Positions 46,199 through 55,199 of a DNA stretch of 64,000 bases are shown here, piece after piece. This DNA comes from Limosilactobacillus pontis. GTDB lineage: Bacteria > Bacillota > Bacilli > Lactobacillales > Lactobacillaceae. The translations under genes and the position numbers were made by a program. The notes below the pieces were generated by a model. That model made no database searches. It was not told where the DNA came from and saw nothing but the letters and a program-made list of their open reading frames with translations. The first letter of the stretch is position 1, and the number at the start of each line of letters is the position of its first letter. The stretch spans positions 1 to 64,000 of the forward strand of contig NZ_PNFV01000006.1 in assembly GCF_002940945.1 (NCBI RefSeq), written 5' to 3'.

Positions 46199-47041
46199 TT
46201 ATTCTTTTGACCGCTCTCGGTAGGCTACCTGAGCGTTCAGTCCATAATCGGCGGTTGTCATAATAGTCGAGCCCCGACGGCCGGGAATCTTATTTGGCCC
46301 CCCGACAACAGCAAGGTTGGCCAGGTAGATCCGGTAACGGTGGTGAGCCGTTGAAGCGTCGGTTAGACCAATCTTAACAATGTGACCAACTGCACGTCGT
46401 TCCATCTGATTCATCCCAATATAGATCTCTAAACGATGCCGGAGCTGGTCATGGACCAACTCAAAGTATGGCGGCACTGAGCGAGCATTCAAGGCCGGCA
46501 CTGGCCGATTGGTTTGCGCATATTGCTCAACAATCTGCCGGTCGCTAAGGCCGCTGTAATCATTGACGAAGATCCCCTCTTCTAGGAGCTTATCGACGAC
46601 TGCCTGCAGATTGCGTTGTTCGTGATCGTCAATTGCCACCACCGCGGGGATGGTGTCAGCTCCGTCAAACACTCCGTTAGAGTTGTTGGCCAGATCCCGA
46701 GCGAGCTGCTGCTGGGCCGCAAACGACGGTGCCGCGTTGCTAGCGGTATCGAACTTCTGCCCGGTTATCTTGGCAAAGCGCGGTGACAGGAAGTCAAACT
46801 GCGAAGTCTTGCCTAGGAAATAGAAGACGAAGTTAAGATAGAGAAAGTAAGTGATCGCCAACATCGCCAGGCAGTAAAGAAAAGCCCGCAACCAGACGTG
46901 GTTCATGAAAAGACGGAAAGTAACGTAGACCAGATAGATATCCCCAAGGGTCGCAATCCCAATATAAATCCGGCTCTTCAGCTTCGTATCGAGGTTGAAG
47001 TAGCTCAGCGATGAATTAATCATATCAAGAAAACTAAACAT
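46199..47041 (-). CDS. Conserved membrane protein of unknown function
   Basis: 280 residues. Two hydrophobic segments at ~24-44 and ~50-74, then a soluble domain ~85-280. The soluble part has a PAVVAIDDHEQRNLQAVVDKLLEEGIFVND strand-helix unit, VPPYFELVHDQLRHRLEIYIGMNQMERRAVGHIVKIGLT, and a GGPNKIPGRRGSTIMTTADYGLN stretch. I do not recognise a family with certainty. The site AGGAGG is 12 bp upstream of the ATG, longer than usual. It lies 16 bp downstream of the Asn-rich protein gene and is probably co-transcribed, so a shared envelope role is possible. Confidence 0.7.
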   Translation of the reverse strand: MFSFLDMINSSLSYFNLDTKLKSRIYIGIATLGDIYLVYVTFRLFMNHVWLRAFLYCLAMLAITYFLYLNFVFYFLGKTSQFDFLSPRFAKITGQKFDTASNAAPSFAAQQQLARDLANNSNGVFDGADTIPAVVAIDDHEQRNLQAVVDKLLEEGIFVNDYSGLSDRQIVEQYAQTNRPVPALNARSVPPYFELVHDQLRHRLEIYIGMNQMERRAVGHIVKIGLTDASTAHHRYRIYLANLAVVGGPNKIPGRRGSTIMTTADYGLNAQVAYRERSKE

Positions 47042-47057
47042 ATTAATTCAACACCTC

Positions 47058-47537
47058 CTATTGGTTGTTGCCCTGCGTAGTCGTGGTGCCACCGTTGTTG
47101 CCAGTTCCCTGACCGGTGTTGCCACCGCCATTGCTTTGCGTTCCGCCGGTGTTACCGGTTGAATGATTATTGTTGTTATTCGTCTGATTATTGCCTTGGT
47201 TGGCATTATCGATTGATCGCGTCGAGTTCTCGTTAGCCTGGGTGTTATTAGTCCCTCGATCGTCGTTGTTACTCGTCTTCGTAGCCTGATTATTGTTATC
47301 ATTATTGCGTTGGTTAGAACTGCTGTTAGCGTCGTCATCATCGTCTCGACTAGCACTCCTGGAGATCTTCTGATCGTCATCCGTGGAGTCAACCGACTGC
47401 CGCGACGAGACCTTGGTGACCTTGGCCCCTTCGTTGGTATGGGTGGTCTTATTTACAACCACGTTGGTTGCCCCCAGTGCCAAAACCAGTGATACCAAGG
47501 CAAAGGGGGTTACTAAAGGTGGAATTTTTCCTGCCAT
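47058..47537 (-). CDS. Asn/Thr-rich low-complexity secreted or membrane-anchored protein
   Basis: 159 residues. The N-terminus KIPPLVTPFALVSLVLALGATNVVVNK has one hydrophobic helix, probably an anchor or uncleaved signal. After ~residue 45 it is almost only Asp, Asn, Ser, Thr, Gln and Gly, with no aromatic residues: an intrinsically disordered external tail. No LPxTG motif. AAAGGAG precedes the ATG by 11 bp. It is followed by the unknown membrane protein gene in the same orientation. Confidence 0.7.
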   Translation of the reverse strand: MAGKIPPLVTPFALVSLVLALGATNVVVNKTTHTNEGAKVTKVSSRQSVDSTDDDQKISRSASRDDDDDANSSSNQRNNDNNNQATKTSNNDDRGTNNTQANENSTRSIDNANQGNNQTNNNNNHSTGNTGGTQSNGGGNTGQGTGNNGGTTTTQGNNQ

Positions 47538-47611
47538 AATTAATTTCTCTCCTTTTCTCAGCTAATATAATACACTCTTCTAAACTAGAAAGTGTTAAGG
47601 AAAGGTGAAGA

Positions 47612-48055
47612 TTATTTGTTGCCTGCTTCCCTGGCACGACACTGGGCACATATCCCGTGCAGCTCAAAGGTATGACCGGTGATCTTTATACCCGGCAATT
47701 GCTGCGTAAAGAAGGCGTCGTCAATCGGCATCATCTTGATCTCTTGAACACGACCACAGCGATCACAGATAAAGTGATGGTGGTGGACCGAGTCGCAACA
47801 GTACTTAACCTGCATCTGGTCGTTGTGCTGGCGCAGTTCGACGATTCCCAGCTCTTCAAACTCCTTGAAGTTTCGGTAGATCGTGTTGTGGCTAAGGCCT
47901 GGATAGTCGCGACGCAAATATTGGTCGACCTTGGTAATGTCGACATAACGGGATGGATCAGCCGCAACCGCTGCAATCATCATCTTCCGTTGCTTAGTCC
48001 ACCGCAAGTGATGCTTCTTTAGGACCGTTTGAGCCCGTTCAACCAATTCGTCCAC
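47612..48055 (-). CDS. Fur-family metal-responsive regulator
   Basis: 147 residues if started at GTG 48055 (GGGGGAG 5 bp upstream; another GTG two codons earlier overlaps the site). HTH region LRWTKQRKMMIAAVAADPSRYVDITKVDQYLRRDYPGLSHNTIYRNFKEFEELGIV. Metal sites: CCDSVHHHHFICDRCGRVQEI and HGICAQC, with two CxxC pairs forming the structural zinc site. This fits Fur/Zur/PerR, but the sensor metal (Fe, Zn, Mn/peroxide) is not decidable by eye. Its targets are not visible here. Confidence 0.85.
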   Translation of the reverse strand: MDELVERAQTVLKKHHLRWTKQRKMMIAAVAADPSRYVDITKVDQYLRRDYPGLSHNTIYRNFKEFEELGIVELRQHNDQMQVKYCCDSVHHHHFICDRCGRVQEIKMMPIDDAFFTQQLPGIKITGHTFELHGICAQCRAREAGNK

Positions 48056-48084
48056 GATCACTCCCCCAATCTAGTTGTTCAATT

Positions 48085-48663
48085 CTAGCATTTCTGGTCT
48101 TGACCCGCCAGAACTTTGCCGACCAGTTGGTTCAGCTGCTGCTGGGTCGCCGCCCAGCGGTCATTGGTGATCACATGGGCGATCCCGGTCAGTGCCGCCG
48201 GCAAGTGCAAGTCGCGACGATACTCCTTGCTGTGAAGACGGGAATCGATGGCCGCCTGCTGGTCACCCCGTTGTGTCATCCGCTTGGCGAGGACAGTCAG
48301 CTGGGAAACCGTCAGGAAGATAATCACCACAGCATCGCCTAGTTCCTGGTGGTAGGTCAAAGCACCGGCCGTGTCGAGAACAATTACGTCATCGCGGCCA
48401 GTTTGCCAGCCTTCCTGCAGACCCTCATAAGACGAGCCATACTGGGCACCGTCGTAGGTTACTTGTTCCAGAAGGTGAAGACGGGCCATCGAAGCATCAT
48501 CCTCGAAGTGATAGTCGACCCCGTCCTGTTCTCCTGGCCGTGGTGCCCGGGTCGTATGCGTGATCACACGGTGCATGCTGAAGTGTTTCCGAAGGTAGTT
48601 GGCCACTGTCGTCTTGCCAGAGCCCGCCGCGCCGCAAATGATGAATACATGCTTAGCCATCAT
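48085..48663 (-). CDS. Guanylate kinase-like P-loop kinase
   Basis: 192 residues. P-loop FIICGAAGSGKTTV, then THTTRAPRPGEQDGVDYHFEDD, which resembles the GMP-binding segment of guanylate kinases (TTRxPRxGExxGxDYxF). It differs from canonical Gmk in the lid and C-terminal part. It may be a paralogue, or a nucleotide kinase of another specificity. It starts as TAATG, overlapping the Nudix stop, and the Fur gene follows 29 bp later. Confidence 0.75.
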   Translation of the reverse strand: MMAKHVFIICGAAGSGKTTVANYLRKHFSMHRVITHTTRAPRPGEQDGVDYHFEDDASMARLHLLEQVTYDGAQYGSSYEGLQEGWQTGRDDVIVLDTAGALTYHQELGDAVVIIFLTVSQLTVLAKRMTQRGDQQAAIDSRLHSKEYRRDLHLPAALTGIAHVITNDRWAATQQQLNQLVGKVLAGQDQKC

Positions 48664-49076
48664 TATTTCGTCAGGTGGTCGTTGACCTGGTCGAGTAATT
48701 GCTTAAGGTTGTTATAGGTCAACCGTTCACGAGCATCCTGGTAGGTGAACCAACCGCAATTTTTGATTTCCGCATCTTGGAGGTGAATATCCTCGTGCTT
48801 AGTCAGGTTAGCGGTGTAGAGGGTCATTTGCTTACGGTTGCCATTAGGCAAATCGTATTCAGTGTAAACATGAAATGTAGTGTCGATCGGTAACTCCAAT
48901 TGGGTCTCCTCACGAATTTCACGTTCGGCAGTCTCCTTCAAGCTCTCGTCACCCTCGACGTGACCTTTTGGAAAGCCCCAAAAGTGCCCCTTATTCTGAC
49001 TCTCCAACAACAGGTATTCGATTCCACAGTCCGTACGTCGATAGACCACAGCGCCACTTGTTATCTCAATTGCCAT
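48663..49076 (-). CDS. Nudix hydrolase, Ap4A hydrolase-like
   Basis: 137 residues. The Nudix box is seen as GHVEGDESLKETAEREIREE followed by TQLEL, with Gln in place of the usual Gly near its end. WGFPKGHVEGDE before it and the DAEIKNCGWFTYQDARERLTYNNLK tail fit bis(5'-nucleosyl)-tetraphosphatases, which clear Ap4A made by tRNA synthetases. It is coupled to the guanylate kinase-like gene by a TAATG overlap. Substrate is inferred, not shown. Confidence 0.85.
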   Translation of the reverse strand: MAIEITSGAVVYRRTDCGIEYLLLESQNKGHFWGFPKGHVEGDESLKETAEREIREETQLELPIDTTFHVYTEYDLPNGNRKQMTLYTANLTKHEDIHLQDAEIKNCGWFTYQDARERLTYNNLKQLLDQVNDHLTK

Positions 49077-49135
49077 AGTTCATTCGCTCCTTAAGCAAAA
49101 TTCTTAACATCATTAAGCTATTATTAATTTTCTCA

Positions 49136-49165
49136 TTGACTTTTAATGTAGTAACTAGTTATTAT
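49136..49165 (+). promoter_or_regulatory. Candidate promoter of the amino acid permease gene
   Basis: TTGACT (49136-49141), 18-bp spacer, TATTAT (49160-49165). TAACTA/TAGTTA inverted repeats flank the -10 (about 49152-49175). Confidence 0.5.
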
Positions 49166-49227
49166 TAATAGTTAACCAGTACATTTAAGTACCATGATTT
49201 ATTATAACAAAGAAAGGTGGTTTAGCG

Positions 49228-50619
49228 ATGGGCTTAAACATTCTCCGCAAAGAAAGTCTCGACCGTTACTTGGGGGCGGACAAAAAGTTTGTTAAGACGA
49301 TGACCGCTAAAGACTTAATGGCAATTGGGATTGGTGCGGTGATTGGAACGGGGATCTTCATCCTCCCTGGTACAATCGCCGCGGAATCGGCCGGCCCAGG
49401 AGTGACCCTATCATTCTTTCTCTCCGCCGTCGTCTGTGCCCTCGCTGCAATGTGTTACGCTGAGTTCTCCTCTGCCCTTCCCGTCGCCGGAAGCGCCTAC
49501 TCGTACGGGAACATTGTCTTCGGTGAATTCTTCGGCTGGCTGCTCGGCTGGGCCCTGGTCCTGGAGTACATGCTAGCGGTGGCAACCGTTTCAACCGGGT
49601 GGGCCGCCTATTTCAATTCATTGATCGAATCGTTTGGCCTGCGCCTGCCAACAGCATTAAGTGGTCCCTTCGACCCGGCTCACGGCACCTATGTCAACAT
49701 CGTGGCGGTGATAATTGTCCTGCTAATTGCACTGATGCTGGCCCACGGGATGCAGTCTTCAATGCGGATCAATGACTTCGCCGTAGTATTAAAATTAGCA
49801 ATCATTCTGATTTTTATTGGGGTGGGACTCTTCTTCATCAAGCCAAGTAATTACCACCCATTCATGCCCTTCCACCTCAAGGGCGTTATTCACGGGGCCA
49901 CGCTCGGTTTCTTTGCCTACTTAGGCTTCGACGTGGTTTCCAGTTCCGCCGCCGAAGTCAAGAACCCGAAGAAGAACATGCCAATCGGGATCATTGGGAC
50001 CCTGGTCGTTGCCACTATTCTCTATATGGGAGTAGCTGCTGTTTTAACCGGAATGGTCAAATACACCAAGTTAAACGTCGCCAACCCAGTGGCCTACGCC
50101 CTGCAACTGGTCAACCACGGCTGGTTGGCTGACCTGCTTTCCATCGGGGCCCTCGTAGGAATGTTTACCATGATGATTTCAATGATTTACTCTAGCTCCC
50201 GGCTGGTTTATGCGATCGGGCGGGATGGGCTCCTACCATCCAAGCTGGCCCAATTCGATAAGAAACACCACTCACCACAGATTGCTCTCTGGGTGGTCTC
50301 AATCATCGTTGCTGTCATGGGTGGTCTGGTACCGCTGGATGAGTTGACCAGCTTAGTTAACATTGGGACCCTGTTTGCCTTCACCCTGGTATCGTTCGGG
50401 ATCATCCCCCTGCGGCACCGGAAGGACATCGGTAACCGGGGCGGCTTCAAGGTACCCCTCTACCCAGTCCTGCCGATTCTCTCTGGGCTAGCCTGCTTGG
50501 GAATGATGACCCAATTGTCCAAGACTACCTACATTGGAGCCGGAATCTGGTTCACTATCGGTATTATCATCTACTTTGCCTATGGTTACCGGCACAGTAA
50601 ACTAAATAAGGTGCGTTAA
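49228..50619 (+). CDS. APC-family amino acid permease
   Basis: 463 residues, about 12 helices. Family features: KDLMAIGIGAVIGTGIFILPGTIAAESAGPGVTLSF in helix 1, AEFSSALPVAGSAYSYG, GFFAYLGFDVVSSSAAEVKNPKKNMPIGI. It is close to the cationic amino acid or branched-chain transporter type (YfnA/CAT-like). AAAGGTGG precedes the ATG by 7 bp. Substrate is unknown and the gene is single. Confidence 0.88.
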   Translation: MGLNILRKESLDRYLGADKKFVKTMTAKDLMAIGIGAVIGTGIFILPGTIAAESAGPGVTLSFFLSAVVCALAAMCYAEFSSALPVAGSAYSYGNIVFGEFFGWLLGWALVLEYMLAVATVSTGWAAYFNSLIESFGLRLPTALSGPFDPAHGTYVNIVAVIIVLLIALMLAHGMQSSMRINDFAVVLKLAIILIFIGVGLFFIKPSNYHPFMPFHLKGVIHGATLGFFAYLGFDVVSSSAAEVKNPKKNMPIGIIGTLVVATILYMGVAAVLTGMVKYTKLNVANPVAYALQLVNHGWLADLLSIGALVGMFTMMISMIYSSSRLVYAIGRDGLLPSKLAQFDKKHHSPQIALWVVSIIVAVMGGLVPLDELTSLVNIGTLFAFTLVSFGIIPLRHRKDIGNRGGFKVPLYPVLPILSGLACLGMMTQLSKTTYIGAGIWFTIGIIIYFAYGYRHSKLNKVR

Positions 50620-50622
50620 CGA

Positions 50623-50654
50623 AAAAGATCGACCATCATGGGTTGATCTTTTTT
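50623..50654 (+). terminator. Terminator of the permease gene
   Basis: Stem AAAGATC.ACC / GGT.GATCTTT with T6. It overlaps the end of the converging deoR gene (50653) and serves the permease. Confidence 0.8.
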
Positions 50655-51600
50655 AGTTCTCGTCTATTAAGTGTAACGCCACATTGGTGTCGGTCACCAA
50701 TACGTTGGCGTACCGGCCTGCCAGAGCCGCCCGGATCGCCGGCAGCTTGGCCATCCCTCCTGCAACCAGCACAGCCTGTCGCTTCTCCTTCAACTGGTCA
50801 AGCGGTAAAGCCATCGTCCGCGCCGTCAGTGCCGGATCAACAATCTTCCCGTCCCGATCAACAAACTGAGAGATAATGTCCCCTACCGATTGGTGCTGAA
50901 GCTTCCTAATTTCTGCAGCAGACAGGTAACCTAATTCAAACAGCGTAGCATCCGGGGCAGTGGTACCGACTGTAAACAAAGCCACTTGAGCTTGGCGGGC
51001 AGTAGTCAGGATATTGTGAATAAACCGGTCTTTGATAACCATCTTCTTGATCTCCGATTGTTCGAAAATAACCGGGAGGGGCAGAATCTCCGCCTGAGTG
51101 TGGTAACAAGTGTTGAAGTGTTTGGTCACCTCAACGACAAAATTATTGTGGGTCGAGTTTGCTACCGTTCCCTTGAGATAAACTATTTGAACATTTTTGC
51201 GGGCACTTGGCTGGAGATGACGGGCCACGGCAGCAAGGGTCCGACCCCAACTAATTCCCACCGTATCGTTGTCGCGAATGATCGTCGGCAAGTAATTAGC
51301 CGCAGCCTGGCCGAGGAGGTCAAGGTCTTCTTGAGGATCACCGGCTGCGCTGACATCAGCGACCACCGCATCGTCCAACTGGTATTTGCGGCGTAACTGA
51401 TCCTGAAGGGCATCGACGTTACTCAGGGGGTCATTAACCTGGATATTCACAATATTATTATCCCGGGCGTACTGAAGAGCTCGGGAGATCGTCGGCCGCG
51501 ATAGGTGCAGTTTTTGGGCAATCTGCGCCTGAGTGGCTCCCTCCAGGTAGTATAGACGGCTAATTGCTACCGCCTGCTTGATCTGACGTTTCGTATCCAT
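50653..51600 (-). CDS. deoR: SorC/DeoR-type sugar-phosphate regulator, probable DeoR
   Basis: 315 residues. HTH at ~20-40 (YLEGATQAQIAQKLHLSRPTISRALQYARD), then a sugar-binding domain with NDTVGISWGRTLAAVARHL and SAAEIRKLQHQSVGDIISQFVDRDG, and a C-terminal VLVAGGMAKLPAIRAALAGRYANVLVTDTNVALHLI. This is the SorC-like fold of B. subtilis DeoR, which responds to deoxyribose-5-phosphate. It follows deoC but is separated by a strong terminator, so its level should depend on read-through or on an unseen promoter. Confidence 0.85.
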   Translation of the reverse strand: MDTKRQIKQAVAISRLYYLEGATQAQIAQKLHLSRPTISRALQYARDNNIVNIQVNDPLSNVDALQDQLRRKYQLDDAVVADVSAAGDPQEDLDLLGQAAANYLPTIIRDNDTVGISWGRTLAAVARHLQPSARKNVQIVYLKGTVANSTHNNFVVEVTKHFNTCYHTQAEILPLPVIFEQSEIKKMVIKDRFIHNILTTARQAQVALFTVGTTAPDATLFELGYLSAAEIRKLQHQSVGDIISQFVDRDGKIVDPALTARTMALPLDQLKEKRQAVLVAGGMAKLPAIRAALAGRYANVLVTDTNVALHLIDEN

Positions 51601-51627
51601 ATAATTTTACTTCTCCCCTAATTAAAA

Positions 51628-51655
51628 AAGTGGTGGGCAAGTCACCCAACCACTT
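51628..51655 (-). terminator. Terminator between deoC and deoR
   Basis: Stem AAGTGGT.GG / CC.ACCACTT with CTTTTTTAATT following on the minus strand. It lies 9 bp after the deoC stop and 27 bp before the deoR start. Confidence 0.82.
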
Positions 51656-51664
51656 CATTATACC

Positions 51665-52318
51665 TTATTCCTTACCAATGACCTGCATGCTATGGCTAAC
51701 CCCCAGCCGGGTAGCACCAGCATCAATCATCGCCTGAGCATCCGCTGCGGAATGAATACCACCAGAGGCTTTGACCGCTGTGTCAGTCCCCTTAACGGCA
51801 GCTGCCATCAGTTCAACACCGTGGACCGTGGCCCCTTCTGTAGAAAAACCAGTGGAGGTCTTTACAAAGTCTGCCCCAGTCTTAGCCACAATTTGGGATG
51901 CCTTAGTGATCTCATCATCAGTCAGCAGGCAAGTCTCGATGATCACCTTAACCAGCTTGCCAGCCTTGTGACCAGCATCAACAACCGCCTGAATATCAGC
52001 CTCAACCTTGTCGTAGTGCTTGCTCTTCATCTCACCAATGTTCATTACCATGTCGAGTTCATCAACACCGTTATCAATGGCATCCTCAGCCTCAGCCACC
52101 TTGATCTTGGTGGTATTCGCCCCGAGTGGGAAGCCGATCACGCAAGCTGTAACCACGTCAGTTTCTGCCAGAGCGTGGTGAACCTTAGCAACCCAGTATG
52201 GGTTAACCATGACCGTGTGGAAATGGTTATCAATCGCCTGCTTGATCACCGTGTCAATCTGATCTTCAGTAGCGTCGGGAGCTAGTAAAGTGTGGTCGAT
52301 GTACTTATTGTATTCCAT
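51665..52318 (-). CDS. deoC: Deoxyribose-phosphate aldolase
   Basis: 217 residues from ATG 52318 (GAGGAGG 8 bp upstream; the longer frame includes the leader). MEYNKYIDHTLLAPDATEDQIDTVIKQA, VIGFPLGANTTKIKVAEAEDAI, VKVIIETCLLTDDEI with the proton-relay Lys, and DFVKTSTGF with the Schiff-base Lys. It cleaves 2-deoxyribose-5-phosphate to acetaldehyde and glyceraldehyde-3-phosphate. It heads the deoC-deoR pair behind a good promoter. Confidence 0.95.
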   Translation of the reverse strand: MEYNKYIDHTLLAPDATEDQIDTVIKQAIDNHFHTVMVNPYWVAKVHHALAETDVVTACVIGFPLGANTTKIKVAEAEDAIDNGVDELDMVMNIGEMKSKHYDKVEADIQAVVDAGHKAGKLVKVIIETCLLTDDEITKASQIVAKTGADFVKTSTGFSTEGATVHGVELMAAAVKGTDTAVKASGGIHSAADAQAMIDAGATRLGVSHSMQVIGKE

Positions 52319-52347
52319 AATGTATTCCTCCTCTTTTTGACAATTTA

Positions 52348-52376
52348 ATTGTAGCATCTTGTTTACTTTTGTTCAA
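52348..52376 (-). promoter_or_regulatory. Promoter of deoC, with DeoR-like half-site
   Basis: Minus strand TTGAAC (52371-52376), exactly 17 bp, TACAAT (52348-52353). TTGAACAAAA overlapping the -35 resembles the DeoR half-site known from Bacillus. A nearby ACAAAATTTCA (~52383-52393) could be a second half-site. Confidence 0.7.
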
Positions 52377-52460
52377 CTATTTATGAAATTTTGTAAAAAT
52401 ATTTTTGATGATTGGTTTTCATTTCTTCATCCATCTCTTTAGGGCCACTACTAATAAAAC

Positions 52461-52497
52461 AATAACCAGCAGCTTTTCATAAAAACTGCTGGTTATT
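52461..52497 (-). terminator. Terminator of potABCD
   Basis: Stem AATAACCAGCAG / CTGCTGGTTATT with an AAAA/TTTT inner part. It lies 4 bp after the potD stop. Confidence 0.8.
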
Positions 52498-52501
52498 ATT
52501 T

Positions 52502-53575
52502 TTATTTAGCAAACATTTTGAACTCAAGAAAGAGGTCATTATACTCACCCAACACATGTAATGGCAGGTCACGGTAAGTCTGCAAATGCCTCATTGTCTT
52601 TTTCGGCGGGTAGAAGGCCCGATCCGCGGTCACTTTTTTCGGGAGGAGCTGCTTAGCCTTCCAATTTGGGGTCGCATAACCAACATAACGGGCGTTTTGA
52701 GCTGCATTCGCCGGTTCCAGCATGAAGTTGATGAACTGGTAGGCGGCCGCCTTGTTCCGAGCCGCCTCCGGAATCACCATGTTATCGAACCAAATATTGC
52801 TCCCCTCGCTCGGCACGACATAATGAAGGTGGTGATTGATACTCATCATCTCCCGAGCATCCCCCGAATAGGTTACTCCGACGGCTGCCTCGCCTTGTTC
52901 CATGTACATCTTCATCTCATCAGCGATGATCGCCTTGACGTTGGGGGTCAGCCGCTTAAGATGACGCTGGGCTCGCTTGAGCTGGTGGTAGTTAGTCGTA
53001 TTAACCGAGTCCCCCTGGGTGATCAGGGCCATGGCAAAAACATCGCGGGCACTATCGATCAACATCACGTTGTCCTTCAGGCGTGGGTTCCAAAGTTGAG
53101 ACCAGTGCTGAACGTCACGACCCTTAACCTGCTCATCATTGTAGATAATCCCCAGGGTCCCCCAAAAGTATGGCACCGAATAACGGTTGTCAGGGTCAAA
53201 GGACCGGTTCAAAAATTGGGAATCAATATAGCGCAAGTTGGGCAATTTGCGGTGGTCCAGAGGAGTGATCAGCCCTTCCTTTCGCATCCGCTGAACCGTA
53301 TACTCGCTAGGAATCACCAGGTCGTAGTTGGTTCCACCTTGACGAATCTTCGTCAGCATCGACTCGTTGCTATCAAATGTTTCATAGTCGACGTGGTAGC
53401 CGGTCTGCTTCTCAAACTTGGTAATCAGGGCCGGATCAACATAGTCACCCCAATTGTAAATAGTGACCGTCCGCTGCCCCGTCTGGTTGTTCTGCCAGTT
53501 CAAGGTATAGTCGCCAAACGCAAGCAGGAGGCATAGGGCCAGGATCCCCACCAATGCAGCAAATAGCTTCTTCAT
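52502..53575 (-). CDS. potD: Spermidine/putrescine-binding lipoprotein-like PotD
   Basis: 357 residues. The N-terminal hydrophobic segment KKLFAALVGILALCLLLAFG includes a Cys, though the lipobox is not canonical. The binding protein has YNWGDYVDPALITKFEKQTGYHVDYETFDSNESMLTKI, NYDLVIPSEYTVQRM, PYFWGTLGIIYND, and YSGDAREMM; the Trp/Asp/Tyr polyamine site is recognisable. It delivers polyamines to PotBC. The start overlaps the potC stop by 4 bp. Confidence 0.92.
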   Translation of the reverse strand: MKKLFAALVGILALCLLLAFGDYTLNWQNNQTGQRTVTIYNWGDYVDPALITKFEKQTGYHVDYETFDSNESMLTKIRQGGTNYDLVIPSEYTVQRMRKEGLITPLDHRKLPNLRYIDSQFLNRSFDPDNRYSVPYFWGTLGIIYNDEQVKGRDVQHWSQLWNPRLKDNVMLIDSARDVFAMALITQGDSVNTTNYHQLKRAQRHLKRLTPNVKAIIADEMKMYMEQGEAAVGVTYSGDAREMMSINHHLHYVVPSEGSNIWFDNMVIPEAARNKAAAYQFINFMLEPANAAQNARYVGYATPNWKAKQLLPKKVTADRAFYPPKKTMRHLQTYRDLPLHVLGEYNDLFLEFKMFAK

Positions 53576-54390
53576 TGGGCATCCCCCTCCTTTACGGCCA
53601 CGATCCGGTTACGCCGACCGCTATGCTTACTGATGAAGTAATAGCCGATCACCAGCAGCAGTGACACAATAAACATCAAGGTCGACAAGGCATTAATCTC
53701 CAGGTTAATCCCCTGTCGGGCCCGGGAGTAAATCTCTACCGACAAAGTCGAGAACCCATTTCCAGTAACAAAGAAGGTCACGGCAAAGTCGTCTAGCGAA
53801 TAAGTCAGGGCCATAAAGTAGCCAGCAAAAATACCAGGTGCGATCGCAGGAAGAACCACTCGGGAAAGTGCCTGCCAGTGGGAAGCACCCAGGTCATAAG
53901 CAGCGTCAACCAGAGTCGGTGACAGTTCATTGAGCTTGGGCAGAACCATCAAGACGACGATTGGGATGCAGAAAGCAATATGACTAAGCAAGACTGACAT
54001 AAAGCCCAGCCGAATGCCAAGGACAGTGAAAGAGATCAGGAAGCTGGCCCCGATGATAACGTCTGGCGAAACCATCAAGACGTTGTTTAAGGAAAGAAGG
54101 CTGTTGCGCCAAGCTCCTCGACTGCTTTTGATCACCAACGCCCCCATTGTACCGATGATGGTAGCGATCAGCGATGCCAATAAAGCCACAATCAGGGTAT
54201 TGATGACGATCGTGATCATCCGACTATCGGCGAAAAGATCAGCATAATGCTGGAAAGAGAAGCCATGATAGTTCTCCATCGTCTTGCCGGCACTAAAGGA
54301 AAAGATCATTAGATAAAGAATTGGCGCATACAAGATCACAAAAACCAAGGCCAGGTAGAGACCGCCCCAAGTAAAATGGTATTTCTTCAT
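53572..54390 (-). CDS. potC: Polyamine ABC transporter permease PotC
   Basis: 272 residues, six helices. N-terminal LYLALVFVILYAPILYLMIFSFSAGKT; EAA loop LVDAAYDLGASHWQALSRVVLPAIAPGIFAGYFMAL. It overlaps potB by one base (TGATG) and potD by four, so translation is coupled. Membrane subunit of the polyamine importer. Confidence 0.93.
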   Translation of the reverse strand: MKKYHFTWGGLYLALVFVILYAPILYLMIFSFSAGKTMENYHGFSFQHYADLFADSRMITIVINTLIVALLASLIATIIGTMGALVIKSSRGAWRNSLLSLNNVLMVSPDVIIGASFLISFTVLGIRLGFMSVLLSHIAFCIPIVVLMVLPKLNELSPTLVDAAYDLGASHWQALSRVVLPAIAPGIFAGYFMALTYSLDDFAVTFFVTGNGFSTLSVEIYSRARQGINLEINALSTLMFIVSLLLVIGYYFISKHSGRRNRIVAVKEGDAQ

Positions 54391-55199
54391 CAGTGCCGTC
54401 CTCCTTTCTGCCGACCCTCTCCGGTGATAAACATAACGATAAACATCGCCAGGATCAGGATTACACCAATAGTTGAACCCATCCCCCAGTTCTGGGTAGT
54501 CAGGAAATGCTCCTCAATCGCCGTCCCTAGGGTGATAACCCGGTTTCCCCCGATTAGACGAGTGATCATGAATAGGGAGAGTGAAGGGATGAAAACCGCC
54601 TGAATACCGGCCTTGACCCCCGGCATAGACAACGGCCAGACCACCTTGATAAAAGTCTGCCATTGGCTAGCACCTAGATCCTTACTAGCATTGATCAGTG
54701 AGGGGCTGATCTCAGCCAGCGAGTTAAAGATTGGCAGGACCATAAAGGGGATTTCAATGTAGGCTGCCACAAACATGAAGCTGGCATCAGTAAAGAGAAG
54801 CTGATGACTGCCCAACCCGACAAAGCGCAAAAACTGGTTGACTGTTCCCGTTCGACTGAATAGGCCGATAAAAGCATAAGTCTTCAGGAGCAGGTTGATC
54901 CAGGTCGGCAAAATTACCAGCAAGAGCCAAAACTGTTTGTTTCGCAAATGGTTCAGTACATAGGCTGTTGGGTAAGAAATCACCAAGGTTACCAGGGTAA
55001 TCAGAAAGGCATACCAGACCGAATTGAGGGTCATCTTTAGGTAGACCCCCGAAGTCAGGTAGGTCGCATAGTTCCCTAGGGTAACCTGACCATCAATGTT
55101 GAAAAAAGATTGGTAGAAAATCAGCACGAGCGGCGCAATGACAAAGAGCAGGATCCAGAGGGCGTAAGGAATAGTAAAGATTGCTTTCTGACGCATCAT
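54390..55199 (-). CDS. potB: Polyamine ABC transporter permease PotB
   Basis: 269 residues, six helices. N-terminal [29 protein letters not shown] loop [36 protein letters not shown]. Starts with ATG ATG; the first one overlaps the potA stop as ATGA. Second gene of the operon. Confidence 0.93.
   Translation of the reverse strand: MMRQKAIFTIPYALWILLFVIAPLVLIFYQSFFNIDGQVTLGNYATYLTSGVYLKMTLNSVWYAFLITLVTLVISYPTAYVLNHLRNKQFWLLLVILPTWINLLLKTYAFIGLFSRTGTVNQFLRFVGLGSHQLLFTDASFMFVAAYIEIPFMVLPIFNSLAEISPSLINASKDLGASQWQTFIKVVWPLSMPGVKAGIQAVFIPSLSLFMITRLIGGNRVITLGTAIEEHFLTTQNWGMGSTIGVILILAMFIVMFITGEGRQKGGRH

Noticed and set aside
52586..53536. 316-codon plus-strand frame over potD
   Set aside because: Antisense to a clear PotD protein with intact motifs; no supporting ribosome site or domain.
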